Numbered from the stretch's first letter, positions 16,441-26,003 are shown. The stretch is DNA of 64,000 bases from SXRF01 sp038043465 (GCA_038043465.1 JBBTBX010000006.1:1-64000), one strand, 5' to 3'. The notes: a model not told the origin generated them from the sequence alone. Numbers and translations: made by a program.

Positions 16441-18279
16441 TCATCTCCCCGCAATCAACATTTCCACCGCTTCGGGATTTAGTAATGTCGAAGTGTCGCC
16501 CAACTGGTCAAGCTGCCCTACTGCGATTTTGCGGAGTATTCGGCGCATGATTTTGCCCGAGCGAGTTTTGGGCAGTTGCGGCGCGAAATGGATAACATCA
16601 GGCATAGCGATTGCGCCAATCTGCGTGCGTACCCATGCTTTGAGTTCAGTTTTTACCTGCTCGTCAGTTTCCACATCGCCGTTCAGAGTTACATAAGCAT
16701 AAATTCCTTCACCTTTTATGTCATGTGGCACACCAACCACAGCCGCTTCAGCAACTTTGGGGTGGGCAACCAGTGCTGATTCAATTTCGGCTGTACCGAG
16801 GCGATGCCCTGAAACATTCAGCACATCATCCATCCGCCCGGTTATCCAGTAATAACCATCAGCGTCACGCTTTGCCCCATCACCTGTAAAATAATAACCT
16901 TCATATGGCGCGAAATAAGTTTGACGATAGCGTTCATGATCGCCATAAATAGTGCGTGCCAAACTTGGCCATGGTGCTGCAATACAGAGTGCGCCCTCAC
17001 CTTCACCCTCTATTTCTTTACCTTTTTCATCAAGCAACACTGGTTTTATTCCCTGCAAAGGAAATGTTGCTGAGCCTGCTTTGGTTTTGGTTTTTCCAGC
17101 TAGCGGACTGATAAGAGTTGCTCCAGTTTCCGTCTGCCACCACGTGTCCACAATCGGGCAGCGACTCTCGCCCACCACCTCGTTATACCACCGCCACGCT
17201 TCAGGATTTATAGGCTCACCAACCGAACCCAATATTCGCAGGGATTTGCGGCTGGATTTTTTTACCCACTCCTGCCCATCACGCATCAACGCACGAATGG
17301 CAGTTGGCGCAGTGTAGAAAATCGTCACTTTATATTTATCAACAATCTGCCAGAAACGCGAAGAATCAGGATAGTTCGGCACACCTTCAAACATCAGCGT
17401 TGTCGCGCCATTGGAAAGCGGTGCATAGAGCGTGTAGGTGTGTCCCGTCACCCAGCCAATATCAGCAGTGCACCAGAAAATATCATCTGGTTTTAAATCA
17501 AAAACTTCCTTATGGGTGTAAGAAGCCCAAGTGAGGTAGCCACCGCAAGTATGCAGTAAACCTTTTGGTTTTCCTGTCGAGCCGGAAGTATAAAGAATAA
17601 AAAGCGGATGCTCCGCGTCAAAATATTGCACAGGAAATTCATCACTCGCCATAGTTATGGCATCATGCCACCAAACATCCCGCCCACGGTTGAATTTAAT
17701 ATCAGTTCCAGTTCGCTGCACCACCAGAATTTTATCAACATTTGTGCCGGTTATCGCCTCATCAACCGTGGCTTTCAGTGGAATACGCTTACCACCGCGG
17801 AGTCCCTCATCAGCGGTTATAACTATACGACTATCGGCATCAATAATCCTACCCCGCAAAGATTGGGCGGAAAAACCGCCAAACACCACACTATGCACCG
17901 CACCAATCCGCGCACAGGCAAGCATGGCAATCGCTGCCTCCGGTATCATCGGCATGTAAATAGTCACCCGCTCGCCAACACCAACACCCATTGCAATCAG
18001 AGCATTGGCTGCTTTGCAAACTTCACGATGTAATTCTTTATAAGTGATTTTACGGTTTTCTTTACCATCATCACTTTCCCAAATTATTGCTATTTTATCG
18101 GGCTGGGTTTTAAGATGTCGGTCTAAACAATTTTCAGAAACACTAAGCTTTCCGCCGTCAAACCAGCGTATAACTCCTGTCTTGAAATCAGAATCATTCA
18201 CGCTATCCCAACGCTTATGCCACTCTAAACGCTCAGCTATTTTTTCCCAAAATTGGTTATCATTGTGATTATTAATCAT
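16441..18279 (-). CDS. acs: acetyl-CoA synthetase (acetate-CoA ligase)
   Basis: 612 residues, a little shorter than the 650 of E. coli Acs. AMP-binding motifs are LYTSGSTGKPKG, DTWWQTETGA and YYFTGDGAKRD. The C-terminal domain has SGKIMRR, whose lysine is the regulatory acetylation site in Acs proteins. It activates acetate with ATP and CoA in the cytoplasm. GAGGA precedes the ATG, which overlaps the stop of the upstream NAD(P)HX dehydratase gene by 4 bp. Propionyl-CoA synthetase is a near relative, but the text of the core (VVFGGFSAQSL, IGWVTGHTYTLY) fits Acs best. Confidence 0.93.
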   Translation of the reverse strand: MINNHNDNQFWEKIAERLEWHKRWDSVNDSDFKTGVIRWFDGGKLSVSENCLDRHLKTQPDKIAIIWESDDGKENRKITYKELHREVCKAANALIAMGVGVGERVTIYMPMIPEAAIAMLACARIGAVHSVVFGGFSAQSLRGRIIDADSRIVITADEGLRGGKRIPLKATVDEAITGTNVDKILVVQRTGTDIKFNRGRDVWWHDAITMASDEFPVQYFDAEHPLFILYTSGSTGKPKGLLHTCGGYLTWASYTHKEVFDLKPDDIFWCTADIGWVTGHTYTLYAPLSNGATTLMFEGVPNYPDSSRFWQIVDKYKVTIFYTAPTAIRALMRDGQEWVKKSSRKSLRILGSVGEPINPEAWRWYNEVVGESRCPIVDTWWQTETGATLISPLAGKTKTKAGSATFPLQGIKPVLLDEKGKEIEGEGEGALCIAAPWPSLARTIYGDHERYRQTYFAPYEGYYFTGDGAKRDADGYYWITGRMDDVLNVSGHRLGTAEIESALVAHPKVAEAAVVGVPHDIKGEGIYAYVTLNGDVETDEQVKTELKAWVRTQIGAIAMPDVIHFAPQLPKTRSGKIMRRILRKIAVGQLDQLGDTSTLLNPEAVEMLIAGR

Positions 18280-19127
18280 ATTTTCCTCAATGTATGAATT
18301 TTCTTGAGTAATGATGGCAACAAATCGGCAATATCTTCAGCTATAAGCCCAACACCAAATTTTAAAGCAGCCTGTGTATGTAACCAGACAGCAGCGCACC
18401 CCGCTTCAAAGGCAGGCATACCCTGAGCCAATAGCCCAGCACAAATTCCGGCGAGCGCATCCCCTGTTCCGGCACTGGCAAGATATGCTGGTGCATCTTG
18501 ATTAACAATTATTCTACCGTCCGGCGCAGCTATCACCGTATTTGCACCTTTCAGAATAAGCACCGCACCGCTTAACTTTGCCGCCTGCTGCGCCCTTGCC
18601 TCCTTGCTTTCATTCTCATCAATCAATGTTCCAAACAGGCGCGCAAACTCCCCTTCATGCGGGGTCAATATGCACGGCGATTTTATAGAAGAAAAAAGCA
18701 GGTGCGGATTATCGGAAAATATAGTTATCGCATCAGCATCAATAATCACTGGTTTATTCTTAGCCAAAGCACACAGCACAAATTGTTTGGTTTTTTCTGT
18801 CACCCCTGCTCCAGAACCAAGAGCAATTGCTGTTACTTTCTTATCTTCAATAAGCTTTGCAAATTCTTCGGTATTACCAGTAATTTTAGTCATAACCGCT
18901 TGCAGAGAAGAAGCATATACAGGCAAGGACTCAGCGTCACAGGCAACTGACACCAAACCAGAACCACTACGCAGCGCGCATCTGGCAGAAATCCTAGCGG
19001 CTCCGGTGCTGGCAATACCACCACCGCCTATAATTGCATAGCCACGGTCATATTTATTATATTCCGGTCTTAGCTCCGGAAAATGCTTGAGCCATAGTTC
19101 TGGGGAGTTTTTGGTTTCCTGCATCAT
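18276..19127 (-). CDS. nnrD: ADP/ATP-dependent NAD(P)H-hydrate dehydratase (stand-alone C-terminal domain)
   Basis: About 283 residues from the ATG pair at 19127; a TTG nine codons upstream (19154) is in frame. Family marks are YAIIGGGGIASTGAARISARCALRSG (seen in parts), LTPHEGEFARLFG, and NQDAPAYLASAGTGDALAGI, where NxDxxxxLAxAGTGD is the nucleotide-binding signature. It repairs hydrated NAD(P)H. In many bacteria it is fused to an epimerase domain (nnrE), which is absent here. Overlaps acs by 4 bp, so the two are co-transcribed. Confidence 0.88.
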   Translation of the reverse strand: MMQETKNSPELWLKHFPELRPEYNKYDRGYAIIGGGGIASTGAARISARCALRSGSGLVSVACDAESLPVYASSLQAVMTKITGNTEEFAKLIEDKKVTAIALGSGAGVTEKTKQFVLCALAKNKPVIIDADAITIFSDNPHLLFSSIKSPCILTPHEGEFARLFGTLIDENESKEARAQQAAKLSGAVLILKGANTVIAAPDGRIIVNQDAPAYLASAGTGDALAGICAGLLAQGMPAFEAGCAAVWLHTQAALKFGVGLIAEDIADLLPSLLKKIHTLRKI

Positions 19128-19170
19128 ACAATGAATATAATGCCTTACTGCCAAATAAGGCTAGTAATAT

Positions 19171-19488
19171 TTACAAGCAACCAGTTCCGCCAGCATTTAT
19201 TGCATCAACAACCCCAGCAGCACCTTCCAGCAGGGCAATGCCGACTATATGTAAAATAGCAAAATTCCATGACATTTTATTAAGCAACGCCAGAATACCA
19301 AGCATCACTATAGATAACGTCGCAATTCCTTTGCCAGTATTGCCCAATGCCCAACCGCTTACAGTGCAAAGCATATCACCAACCGCAGTGTTATCCCCGG
19401 CAAGACTCAGTTCCGGATAAAATGCCGGAAAAAGAGCAAAAACAATGAAAATCCAGAAATCCAGATTAGATAGTAACCGTTGGTACAT
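19171..19488 (-). CDS. TrbC/VirB2-family pilin-like protein, lone copy
   Basis: 105 residues: hydrophobic signal segment, a cysteine-containing stretch (DMLCTVSGWALGNTGKGIAT), then two membrane helices around the polar turn LLNKMSWNFA. That pattern (GKGIATL...LLGKVSW) is typical of VirB2/TrbC major pilins of type IV secretion systems in alphaproteobacteria. No other vir/trb gene is within the window, so it is either a stray copy of a dispersed T4SS, as in Rickettsiales where VirB2 genes are scattered and multiplied, or an unrelated membrane protein. Ends GGTGCL. Confidence 0.72.
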   Translation of the reverse strand: MYQRLLSNLDFWIFIVFALFPAFYPELSLAGDNTAVGDMLCTVSGWALGNTGKGIATLSIVMLGILALLNKMSWNFAILHIVGIALLEGAAGVVDAINAGGTGCL

Positions 19489-19616
19489 TCTTACGCTTTC
19501 AAATAATCTATTGAGCGTGCTACCCTATCCATAATATCTGTACAATAAAAGTTACAATTTAATGACATTATGATTATCGCAAGACATGCCGCTATATGCA
19601 ATTATATTGCACTATA

Positions 19617-20885
19617 TCATGGGTTTAAATTTACAATCTCATAAAACACTTTAAGAAAATCCTGACAATTTTTATATAATTCAGGGTTGCGCAGACCTTC
19701 TGGGGTCAGGCTTTCGCTATAATAACGCTCCACGAGTTCTTCCATTCTGGAAAGACTGTTTTCGCTAACAAGGATTCCGGTATTTGCCTGCAAAGCCTCT
19801 GCCTGCGCTTCGGTAAGCAGGACACGCAGGCGCAGGCAAGCTGGCCCTCCACCATTTTTCATACTCTGGCGTAAATCGAGATATTGCACTTCATCAATTG
19901 AATTATTCGCAGACCTACATATTTTTTCCATTAGTTCTGCAGCTTTTCCAGCATAAAGATTTTTAAGCTCAAGAGGCGCGATCACCACCATCTTTCCATC
20001 AGGTTTGCTCACAATCTGGCTGTTGAAGAAATAACTATGCACCGCCTCTTCCACGCTTAATTCATTTTCCCTTATAATAATGAGCTGCAAATTACCTTGC
20101 GGATGCAGTGCTTTATATGCTCTTTCAATTTGCGCTATATCAACCATTCCATTTTCATAAGCTGACTCATGTACAAGCAGAAGATTTTCGTTACTCACCG
20201 CAATCACATCATTATGAAAAACACCTTTTTTTATCACATCGGGATTTTGTTGAAGAAATAATGCTTGTTCAGGTGGTATATTGTGATTTCTGGCAATAGC
20301 CTGTGATGCTTCCAGATTCTGCCTCTTACCATAGACAAATACGTTAAGTCCTGTTGCATTATGAGTAGGACAAAGGCGCATATGGTTTGCCGCTCCCTCA
20401 TCCAGAAAACCTTCGGTAGATGAAAGTGGAGGATAAACAATGGCATCCGGTACATGGCGAAATATCTGTGACAAAACTGAGTAAGTCGCCTGCGCCTCTA
20501 TGCGCCTATGAGGATTAGTGTATAGATTGGCAACGGTAAGATGCAATTTACCATCGGTGCTATCTATAGTTGGAGTTATAGTTGCTGCATTAGCTGCCCA
20601 CATAAATGAAGATGATGAAGCTTGTTCCAGATTGCCAATTGGCGCATTTTCAACTGTAAACCCGTTTTCCTGCAAAATTGGTAGATATGGCCTGAGTTGC
20701 GGTGGCAAAATACCAGTCATAATTCCCAGTGAACGCAGGTAACGCGCCAGCGCAATAGCTTGCAAAGCCGCCTGCTTTGGATTAGATTCACTGCCACGGT
20801 TTCGCTCAGAAGCAACATTATCAGATGACAACCCGCCATAATGATGAGTTGTTCCCGGCAGCCCGATGAATATGATTTCTTCCAT
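19617..20885 (-). CDS. astB: N-succinylarginine dihydrolase
   Basis: 422 residues. Matches AstB from the N-terminus (GLPGTTHHYGGLSSDNVASE) through SNPKQAALQ, ANAATITPTID and the end region (MKNGGGPACLRLRVLL). The enzyme hydrolyses N2-succinylarginine to succinylornithine, ammonia and CO2 in the arginine succinyltransferase pathway. It is divergent from an astE-like gene with only 18 bp between start codons, so the two share a promoter region that must overlap the coding ends. astA, astC and astD are not in the window. Confidence 0.9.
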   Translation of the reverse strand: MEEIIFIGLPGTTHHYGGLSSDNVASERNRGSESNPKQAALQAIALARYLRSLGIMTGILPPQLRPYLPILQENGFTVENAPIGNLEQASSSSFMWAANAATITPTIDSTDGKLHLTVANLYTNPHRRIEAQATYSVLSQIFRHVPDAIVYPPLSSTEGFLDEGAANHMRLCPTHNATGLNVFVYGKRQNLEASQAIARNHNIPPEQALFLQQNPDVIKKGVFHNDVIAVSNENLLLVHESAYENGMVDIAQIERAYKALHPQGNLQLIIIRENELSVEEAVHSYFFNSQIVSKPDGKMVVIAPLELKNLYAGKAAELMEKICRSANNSIDEVQYLDLRQSMKNGGGPACLRLRVLLTEAQAEALQANTGILVSENSLSRMEELVERYYSESLTPEGLRNPELYKNCQDFLKVFYEIVNLNP

Positions 20886-20903
20886 AAAAAAATATTATTA
20901 ATT

Positions 20904-22163
20904 ATGCCTCTAAAGAAAATATATAACTACGATTTTTCTGAAATGTCGAATAAAGACATTTTTCGCGATAGGTTTTTTGCCAAGACTCTGACTTTGTCGG
21001 ATCTGCGCATTGTTCATGATTATGTGCAAAGTAAGAATATCAAGATAGCTGGGCAAACAATCCCATCGGCGGTTCATCTGAAAGGTACTGATAACGGTAA
21101 TAAGCAGCCTTTTGTAATTCTCGCGCAGCTTCACGGAAATGAACCGGCAGGTCTTGCTGGCATAGCTCTAACCATCGCGCTCTCTGAAGCAGGGCTATTA
21201 AAGCGCGATGTAATAGCTATTATCGGTAATCCTCTGGCAGCAAGGCAATATTTTGCAGCACTAACAGAAAATCCAAGCGCGCCACAGGAAACCCGCGATG
21301 CTTTCCGCTGCGGGCTTAGTGAAACAGGAGAGCTTCTGCCTGACGGCAACCGTATTCCCATAGATTTTCTGACGAGCAAAAATGTTACGCCACACATTAA
21401 ACGGTCGCAGGAATTATACCTGCTTGGACAGAATATTTCAGGAATAATTGATATTCACTCGGCGCGTGGTAACATGACCTGCATCACTGATCATAAGCAT
21501 GACAGTGATTTACAATACAGCCCCATCCGCGCGGTACTTACCGAACTTGCCGAAGCCATTTCCGCCAATGCTTCCGCCACTGTAACTGTCCAAACCTTAA
21601 AGACCATTCTCTTTCCCCTGCCTAATATTACCTGCCAGACCGGAATTGAAGCAGGAAGGCATGAAAACCCAAATGCGCCTTACGTTGCGGCAGCTTTTAC
21701 TCTTGCTACTTTATATAATCAGAAAATTACTGACGTACTTCCGTTTAACAAAGATGATAACGGAGTTTTTGAACGCTACAGCGTCCGCCCGCGCATCACT
21801 TATAATGATTTAATACGTGATGGTGAATTGCAGCCTGATGATAAAATATATATGGCATGGGAAAATAATGGCAAAATTGAAGACCACCAATATGACGAGA
21901 TGGAAGCTATTCAAGCCGGACAGATAGTTGCGGTGGCGCGACCGTCCGGCGCAATTTTCCGCGCACCATATGATTTCTCCGGAATATTTCTCAGTAAATC
22001 CGGCGCGCTCTATGATAAAGACCCAAGCGTAGGACCGTGGCCTGTTGCCGCCAGTAAAATTGATAGCGTAAAATTCTGCTATCCGTGCATTGTTTCAAAG
22101 ATTAGGATGGAATCAGCATATAAAACCAATAGCCGAGTACACGAGTGTATATGCTGCCGTTAA
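20904..22163 (+). CDS. succinylglutamate desuccinylase/aspartoacylase-like zinc enzyme (AstE-like)
   Basis: I start at ATG 20904 (MPLKKIYNYDF); an upstream frame to 20841 would run into astB. About 419 residues, longer than E. coli AstE (about 322). Zinc motif H-x2-E in AQLHGNEPAG and the later His in IIDIHSARG fit the M14-like AstE/ASPA family. A C-terminal barrel-like domain follows with VARPSGAIFRAP. It likely removes an acyl group from an acylated amino acid. Facing astB, the natural guess is succinylglutamate, but the extra length makes the exact substrate unsure. Confidence 0.8.
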   Translation: MPLKKIYNYDFSEMSNKDIFRDRFFAKTLTLSDLRIVHDYVQSKNIKIAGQTIPSAVHLKGTDNGNKQPFVILAQLHGNEPAGLAGIALTIALSEAGLLKRDVIAIIGNPLAARQYFAALTENPSAPQETRDAFRCGLSETGELLPDGNRIPIDFLTSKNVTPHIKRSQELYLLGQNISGIIDIHSARGNMTCITDHKHDSDLQYSPIRAVLTELAEAISANASATVTVQTLKTILFPLPNITCQTGIEAGRHENPNAPYVAAAFTLATLYNQKITDVLPFNKDDNGVFERYSVRPRITYNDLIRDGELQPDDKIYMAWENNGKIEDHQYDEMEAIQAGQIVAVARPSGAIFRAPYDFSGIFLSKSGALYDKDPSVGPWPVAASKIDSVKFCYPCIVSKIRMESAYKTNSRVHECICCR

Positions 22164-22237
22164 CCCTGCCATTTTTCCAAGAGAGAGATTTTATGCAAGA
22201 TTGCTACAGGTGCTTGTGAAAGGAAAAGCTTACAGCA

Positions 22238-22501
22238 CTAACGTTGTTTAGAGTCCTGAGGTGGTTTCTCGGTTGGAAACGGAGGTAGCGGGTTCCCATC
22301 CATACAATGTTGGTATGATTGAATTAAAGCCATTCCAGCAGCAGCACTAGCCAAATGATTTGTATCCACTTGTCTACCAAAAAGTTGGCGGTCTTTAATT
22401 TCTCCGATAGGAACATCAGAAATCCTTTTACCAACTGATTTTGCAATTTTTAGTGCATCATCTAAACACTTCTTATCGTTTTCGTTGTGACTATCACCCA
22501 T
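22238..22501 (-). CDS. small hypothetical protein
   Basis: 87 residues; GGAAGG lies about 9 bases upstream of the ATG. Hydrophilic, no signal peptide, with Pro-rich C-terminus (NPLPPFPTEKPPQ). I do not recognise it. It is alone between astE-like and a membrane protein gene. Confidence 0.5.
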   Translation of the reverse strand: MGDSHNENDKKCLDDALKIAKSVGKRISDVPIGEIKDRQLFGRQVDTNHLASAAAGMALIQSYQHCMDGNPLPPFPTEKPPQDSKQR

Positions 22502-22707
22502 AATAATGACCTTCCATTCTATTCAAAACTAACTCAGGCAACCTACCCTAACTTTTTCCCTAAGTAAAGTGACAGTTATGTGAAGATTAACAGTATTTAA
22601 TAAAAATACATAATAACCATCTGAATTAACTAAAGTTCATATTATGGAAACAAGGTTATGAAGGATAAAAACAAATGGCTTATAAGAAAACAAATCATGG
22701 GCTGATG

Positions 22708-24228
22708 TTATTGATTCTTAGCGTAAACACTGGCAACCTTATCGCTATAAACTTCCTGCCACTGGTCGTTATACAGTCCCTTCTCATAATCTTTCACAAA
22801 ATCCCGCCCTTTTGCCAGTAAAATAACATCAATCTGATATGGTTCTAAAGTTTTCTGCCAGTCTTTTTCCAAAGTGACAAAAGCCATGAAATCGGAAAGT
22901 ATTTTTTCATTATAAACGGTAACGGCACGACCATCCATAAATACAGGGAATTTGCCTTTACTCTCGTAAATTATCCTGCCACCAAAATCATAATCATTCA
23001 GCACGCGCTTACCGGCATAATTCTCCATGACAAAATTAATAGCGGGCAATGGTGATTTTTCTGCTTTTTCCACATAATGCTCTTTGCCAAGAACCGGCAG
23101 CAGGAAATAACTGCTGATTACTATAATAGGGATCAGAGCAAGAATAACTCGTGAATAATTCAGGTTGTTAATCCAGACGAGAAGCTTTCTGGTATTCTCA
23201 TCTTTTAAATCATCAGCGGGAAGATTAGCTGCCAGATACGGCGCGCCAAGTATTGATAGAAAGCCAACATACCGAACAGAAAGAAGCATTAAAATAAGCC
23301 AGATAACGACAAGGATTTTATCAGCAACCAGCACATTACTTACGCGCAGGTTACCGAAAAATACAATCGCCACAAACCACAGGGAAGCACCCATAACACT
23401 CCCAAAAACGAATGGCTGCCACTCCATGATATATTTTGTTACTACACTGCTGGATGTTCTGACGAGTACATCATTGATAATGCCAAAGCCATAAGGATTC
23501 AGGGGAATCGCCGCTAAGCACGCCAGACCAACATAAAATAACCGCCAGAACCATTTTTTTTCTGAGTTGATAAAATGATTCAGATATTGTTTGCAGTGAG
23601 CAAAATTAATTGAATCGGTATGTGTCTTGATAATCGTATAAATAGCTTCCAGCCCATAAACACCGATAATTATAAATCCAACAAAAAAACTACCGTGCAG
23701 ATTAACCCATAATACCATAAGAAGTGGTAATAGAAATAATTTCCATGTGGTCGGGTTAGAACGGCTTTGATGCAATATATGGTGAAAAGCAAGGGCAAGG
23801 AACATTCCGATAACTTGCGGTCTGCCGGTTGCGAATTCGAACATGGCATAAGCAGTTATCATCGCCACAAAAATCTGTGCATTCACACCAAAGCTACCAC
23901 GGCTGTGCAGGCTGGCAACAAGCAAAGCCACGAGCATGGCGGGTAATGCCGAAGTAAATACAAACAGCCCCTGCAGACCGGTTTTTTCATGGATAAAACT
24001 AAGGATTACGTCCCAGAGCCATGACACGTTATACCATATCTGCTCGCTACCAGAAAATGACCAGCTATCATGCTTGGGAAGCGCTCCACTGCTGCGGATT
24101 AAATCACCCGCGGCAATATGCCACCCCATGTCATAATCCTGCAAAATAGGCAGGCAGAGAGAGTAGCTCACCACAAAAGCAAAGATAAATGTCATAAGTA
24201 CTAGAGGAACGGGTAGGTATTTTTGCAT
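22708..24228 (-). CDS. polytopic membrane protein, GT-C glycosyltransferase-like
   Basis: 506 residues with about ten hydrophobic helices. The first loop reads YDMGWHIAAGDLIRSSGALPKHDSWSF in pieces that are usual in a family of bacterial GT-C-fold-like membrane proteins (D-x-GWH...G...P..D..S). The C-terminal outside domain is about 110 residues long. A lipid-linked sugar transferase is possible, but no catalytic data can be read. It starts 16 bp after the stop of nadE and is probably in its transcript. Confidence 0.65.
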   Translation of the reverse strand: MQKYLPVPLVLMTFIFAFVVSYSLCLPILQDYDMGWHIAAGDLIRSSGALPKHDSWSFSGSEQIWYNVSWLWDVILSFIHEKTGLQGLFVFTSALPAMLVALLVASLHSRGSFGVNAQIFVAMITAYAMFEFATGRPQVIGMFLALAFHHILHQSRSNPTTWKLFLLPLLMVLWVNLHGSFFVGFIIIGVYGLEAIYTIIKTHTDSINFAHCKQYLNHFINSEKKWFWRLFYVGLACLAAIPLNPYGFGIINDVLVRTSSSVVTKYIMEWQPFVFGSVMGASLWFVAIVFFGNLRVSNVLVADKILVVIWLILMLLSVRYVGFLSILGAPYLAANLPADDLKDENTRKLLVWINNLNYSRVILALIPIIVISSYFLLPVLGKEHYVEKAEKSPLPAINFVMENYAGKRVLNDYDFGGRIIYESKGKFPVFMDGRAVTVYNEKILSDFMAFVTLEKDWQKTLEPYQIDVILLAKGRDFVKDYEKGLYNDQWQEVYSDKVASVYAKNQ

Positions 24229-24244
24229 TTTGAACCTTATATTC

Positions 24245-25939
24245 CTAAAATTTATTGGTTAACGGATAGCGGCGGTCTTTCCCAAATAACATTGACGTTA
24301 CCTTAACACCAGGGCAGGATTGGCTGCGTTTATATTCCGACAAACGCACCAGCCGCAACACTTTCTCAACAATCTTTTGTTCATGCCCTGAAGCAATTAT
24401 TTCTTCCGCAGACATCCTGCCTTCAATATGTTTGGCTAAAATATCATCAAGTATATCATAAGGCGGTAGATTATCGTCATCGCGCTGACCTGGCTTCAGT
24501 TCCGCCGATGGCGGTTTACTTATGCTGCGCGCAGGGATTGCCGGTGACTGCTGATTGCGCCAGTTTGCCAGCTCATATACCTTGGTTTTATATATATCCT
24601 TAAGCACATTATAGGCACCACAAGAATCACCATATAAAGTGGAATAGCCAACGGCAATTTCTGATTTATTACCGGTGGATAGCAGCAAGCTGCCATAACG
24701 GTTGGAAAGCCCCATAAGTATAATCCCACGCAACCGCGCCTGCAGATTGCCACCAATTTCCGGCTCTTCCATCCAGCCAGTTTTGGCAAATTCAGAAGTC
24801 AGTATTTTAGAAAAAACCTCCATGGCAGGAGTTATAGGAATAGTACGCGTTTCAATACCAAGCAACTTCGCGCTTGACTGCGCATCCTCCACGCTATCCT
24901 TTGAGCTATAAGGCGAAGGAAGAAGCACTCCCAGAACATTTTCCGCGCCCAGCGCATCCACCGCACAAGCAACCGTAACTGCCGAATCAATGCCGCCAGA
25001 CAGACCTAATAAAACTTTTTTAAAACCGTTTTTGCACACATAATCAGCAAGCCCGAGCTTCATTGCATTCCAACACTCATCCTGTGGAGAGCGTAGCGAT
25101 AGCACAGGATCTCGTGTAGCAGGGGAGATATCCTGTGCTGATGCTGACGCATCCCACAGGATTACTGACTCCTCAAACCTCGGAAACTGGCAAATAATTT
25201 CACCAGCAGCATCCATTACAAAAGAACCGCCATCAAAAACTATATCATCCTGCCCACCCACTAAATTTGCGTAAAATAATGGTGCAGAAATCACATGTGC
25301 TGCCTTCCGTGCTACATCCAATCGCTGCTTATCCTTGCCTATTTCAAAGGGAGAGCAATTTATCACTAATACGGCTTCTATTTCCTGCTTTCTGAGTGGT
25401 TCAAGCACTGCTTCATGCCAGACATCTTCACAAACCATGATAGCGATTTTATGCCCACGCCAATTTACAGGAATTATGCCATTTCCTGCTTCAAACAAAC
25501 GTTTTTCATCAAAAACTCCATAATTGGGAAGCATGGTTTTAGGCTGGACATGGATTATCTTGCCACCGTCAAGCAGTAAGGCAGCATTTGTCATACCAGC
25601 GCAGGCTGGTATCCAACCTTCTTTATTTTTTTCTGGATGACAACTTTCGTTGGCATGACAAGAATTTTGTTCCCATACACAGCCAATAATCAGCGCGGCT
25701 CCACCCGCGGTTTTTGCTGCAATATCTTGCGCCGCCTGCATAGTTTTTTTGCGAAAGTCCGGAGACAGAATTAAATCCTGTGGCGGATAACCGGTTATGC
25801 AGAGTTCCGGAAACACAACTAACTGCGCACCAGCTTTCGTCGCCTTATCCCAGGCAGCGAGAATTTTTGCATGGTTTCCAGCTATATCACCAACCGTAAC
25901 ATTTATTTGTGCTATAGCAATTTTTGGTAATGACGACAT
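24245..25939 (-). CDS. nadE: glutamine-dependent NAD+ synthetase, with in-frame palindromic inserts
   Basis: 564 residues. The N-terminal nitrilase-type glutaminase has the triad region FPELCITGYPP (Glu), KTMLPNYGVFDEKR (Lys) and MVCEDVWHE (Cys). The C-terminal synthetase has the P-loop LLGLSGGIDSAVT. It makes NAD from deamido-NAD, using glutamine. Unusual: between VWEQN and AALLLDGG an extra stretch with HPEKNKEGWIPACAGMT is encoded by a palindromic repeat (about 25590-25664), and between VILWD and CWNAMKLGL two more palindromes (25079-25162) add about 28 residues. Both inserts keep the frame and leave active-site motifs intact, so the enzyme is probably functional. Confidence 0.92.
   Translation of the reverse strand: MSSLPKIAIAQINVTVGDIAGNHAKILAAWDKATKAGAQLVVFPELCITGYPPQDLILSPDFRKKTMQAAQDIAAKTAGGAALIIGCVWEQNSCHANESCHPEKNKEGWIPACAGMTNAALLLDGGKIIHVQPKTMLPNYGVFDEKRLFEAGNGIIPVNWRGHKIAIMVCEDVWHEAVLEPLRKQEIEAVLVINCSPFEIGKDKQRLDVARKAAHVISAPLFYANLVGGQDDIVFDGGSFVMDAAGEIICQFPRFEESVILWDASASAQDISPATRDPVLSLRSPQDECWNAMKLGLADYVCKNGFKKVLLGLSGGIDSAVTVACAVDALGAENVLGVLLPSPYSSKDSVEDAQSSAKLLGIETRTIPITPAMEVFSKILTSEFAKTGWMEEPEIGGNLQARLRGIILMGLSNRYGSLLLSTGNKSEIAVGYSTLYGDSCGAYNVLKDIYKTKVYELANWRNQQSPAIPARSISKPPSAELKPGQRDDDNLPPYDILDDILAKHIEGRMSAEEIIASGHEQKIVEKVLRLVRLSEYKRSQSCPGVKVTSMLFGKDRRYPLTNKF
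25079..25162. repeat. two family-G palindromes inside nadE
   Basis: Copy 1 (25079-25110) and copy 2 (25130-25162) each run ATCCTGTG ... CACAGGAT. They are read in frame and give the peptides DPVLSLRSPQDE and LWDASASAQD on the minus strand. Copy 1 matches the intergenic palindrome at 15560-15591 in 28 of 32 bases. Confidence 0.75.
25590..25664. repeat. palindromic element inside nadE (WIPACAGMT type)
   Basis: ATACCAGC (25593-25600) pairs with GCTGGTAT (25605-25612), and a second dyad ATGACAAC-tttc-GTTGGCAT lies at about 25637-25656. The minus-strand translation WIPACAGMT is the well-known peptide of palindromic repeats that have entered coding genes in Rickettsiales and other proteobacteria. 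Confidence 0.8.
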
Positions 25940-26003
25940 CTAATGACGTATTATACGAAGATATTAATATTAAAAAATAAGGGAAAATTATAATGCAGTA
26001 GTA

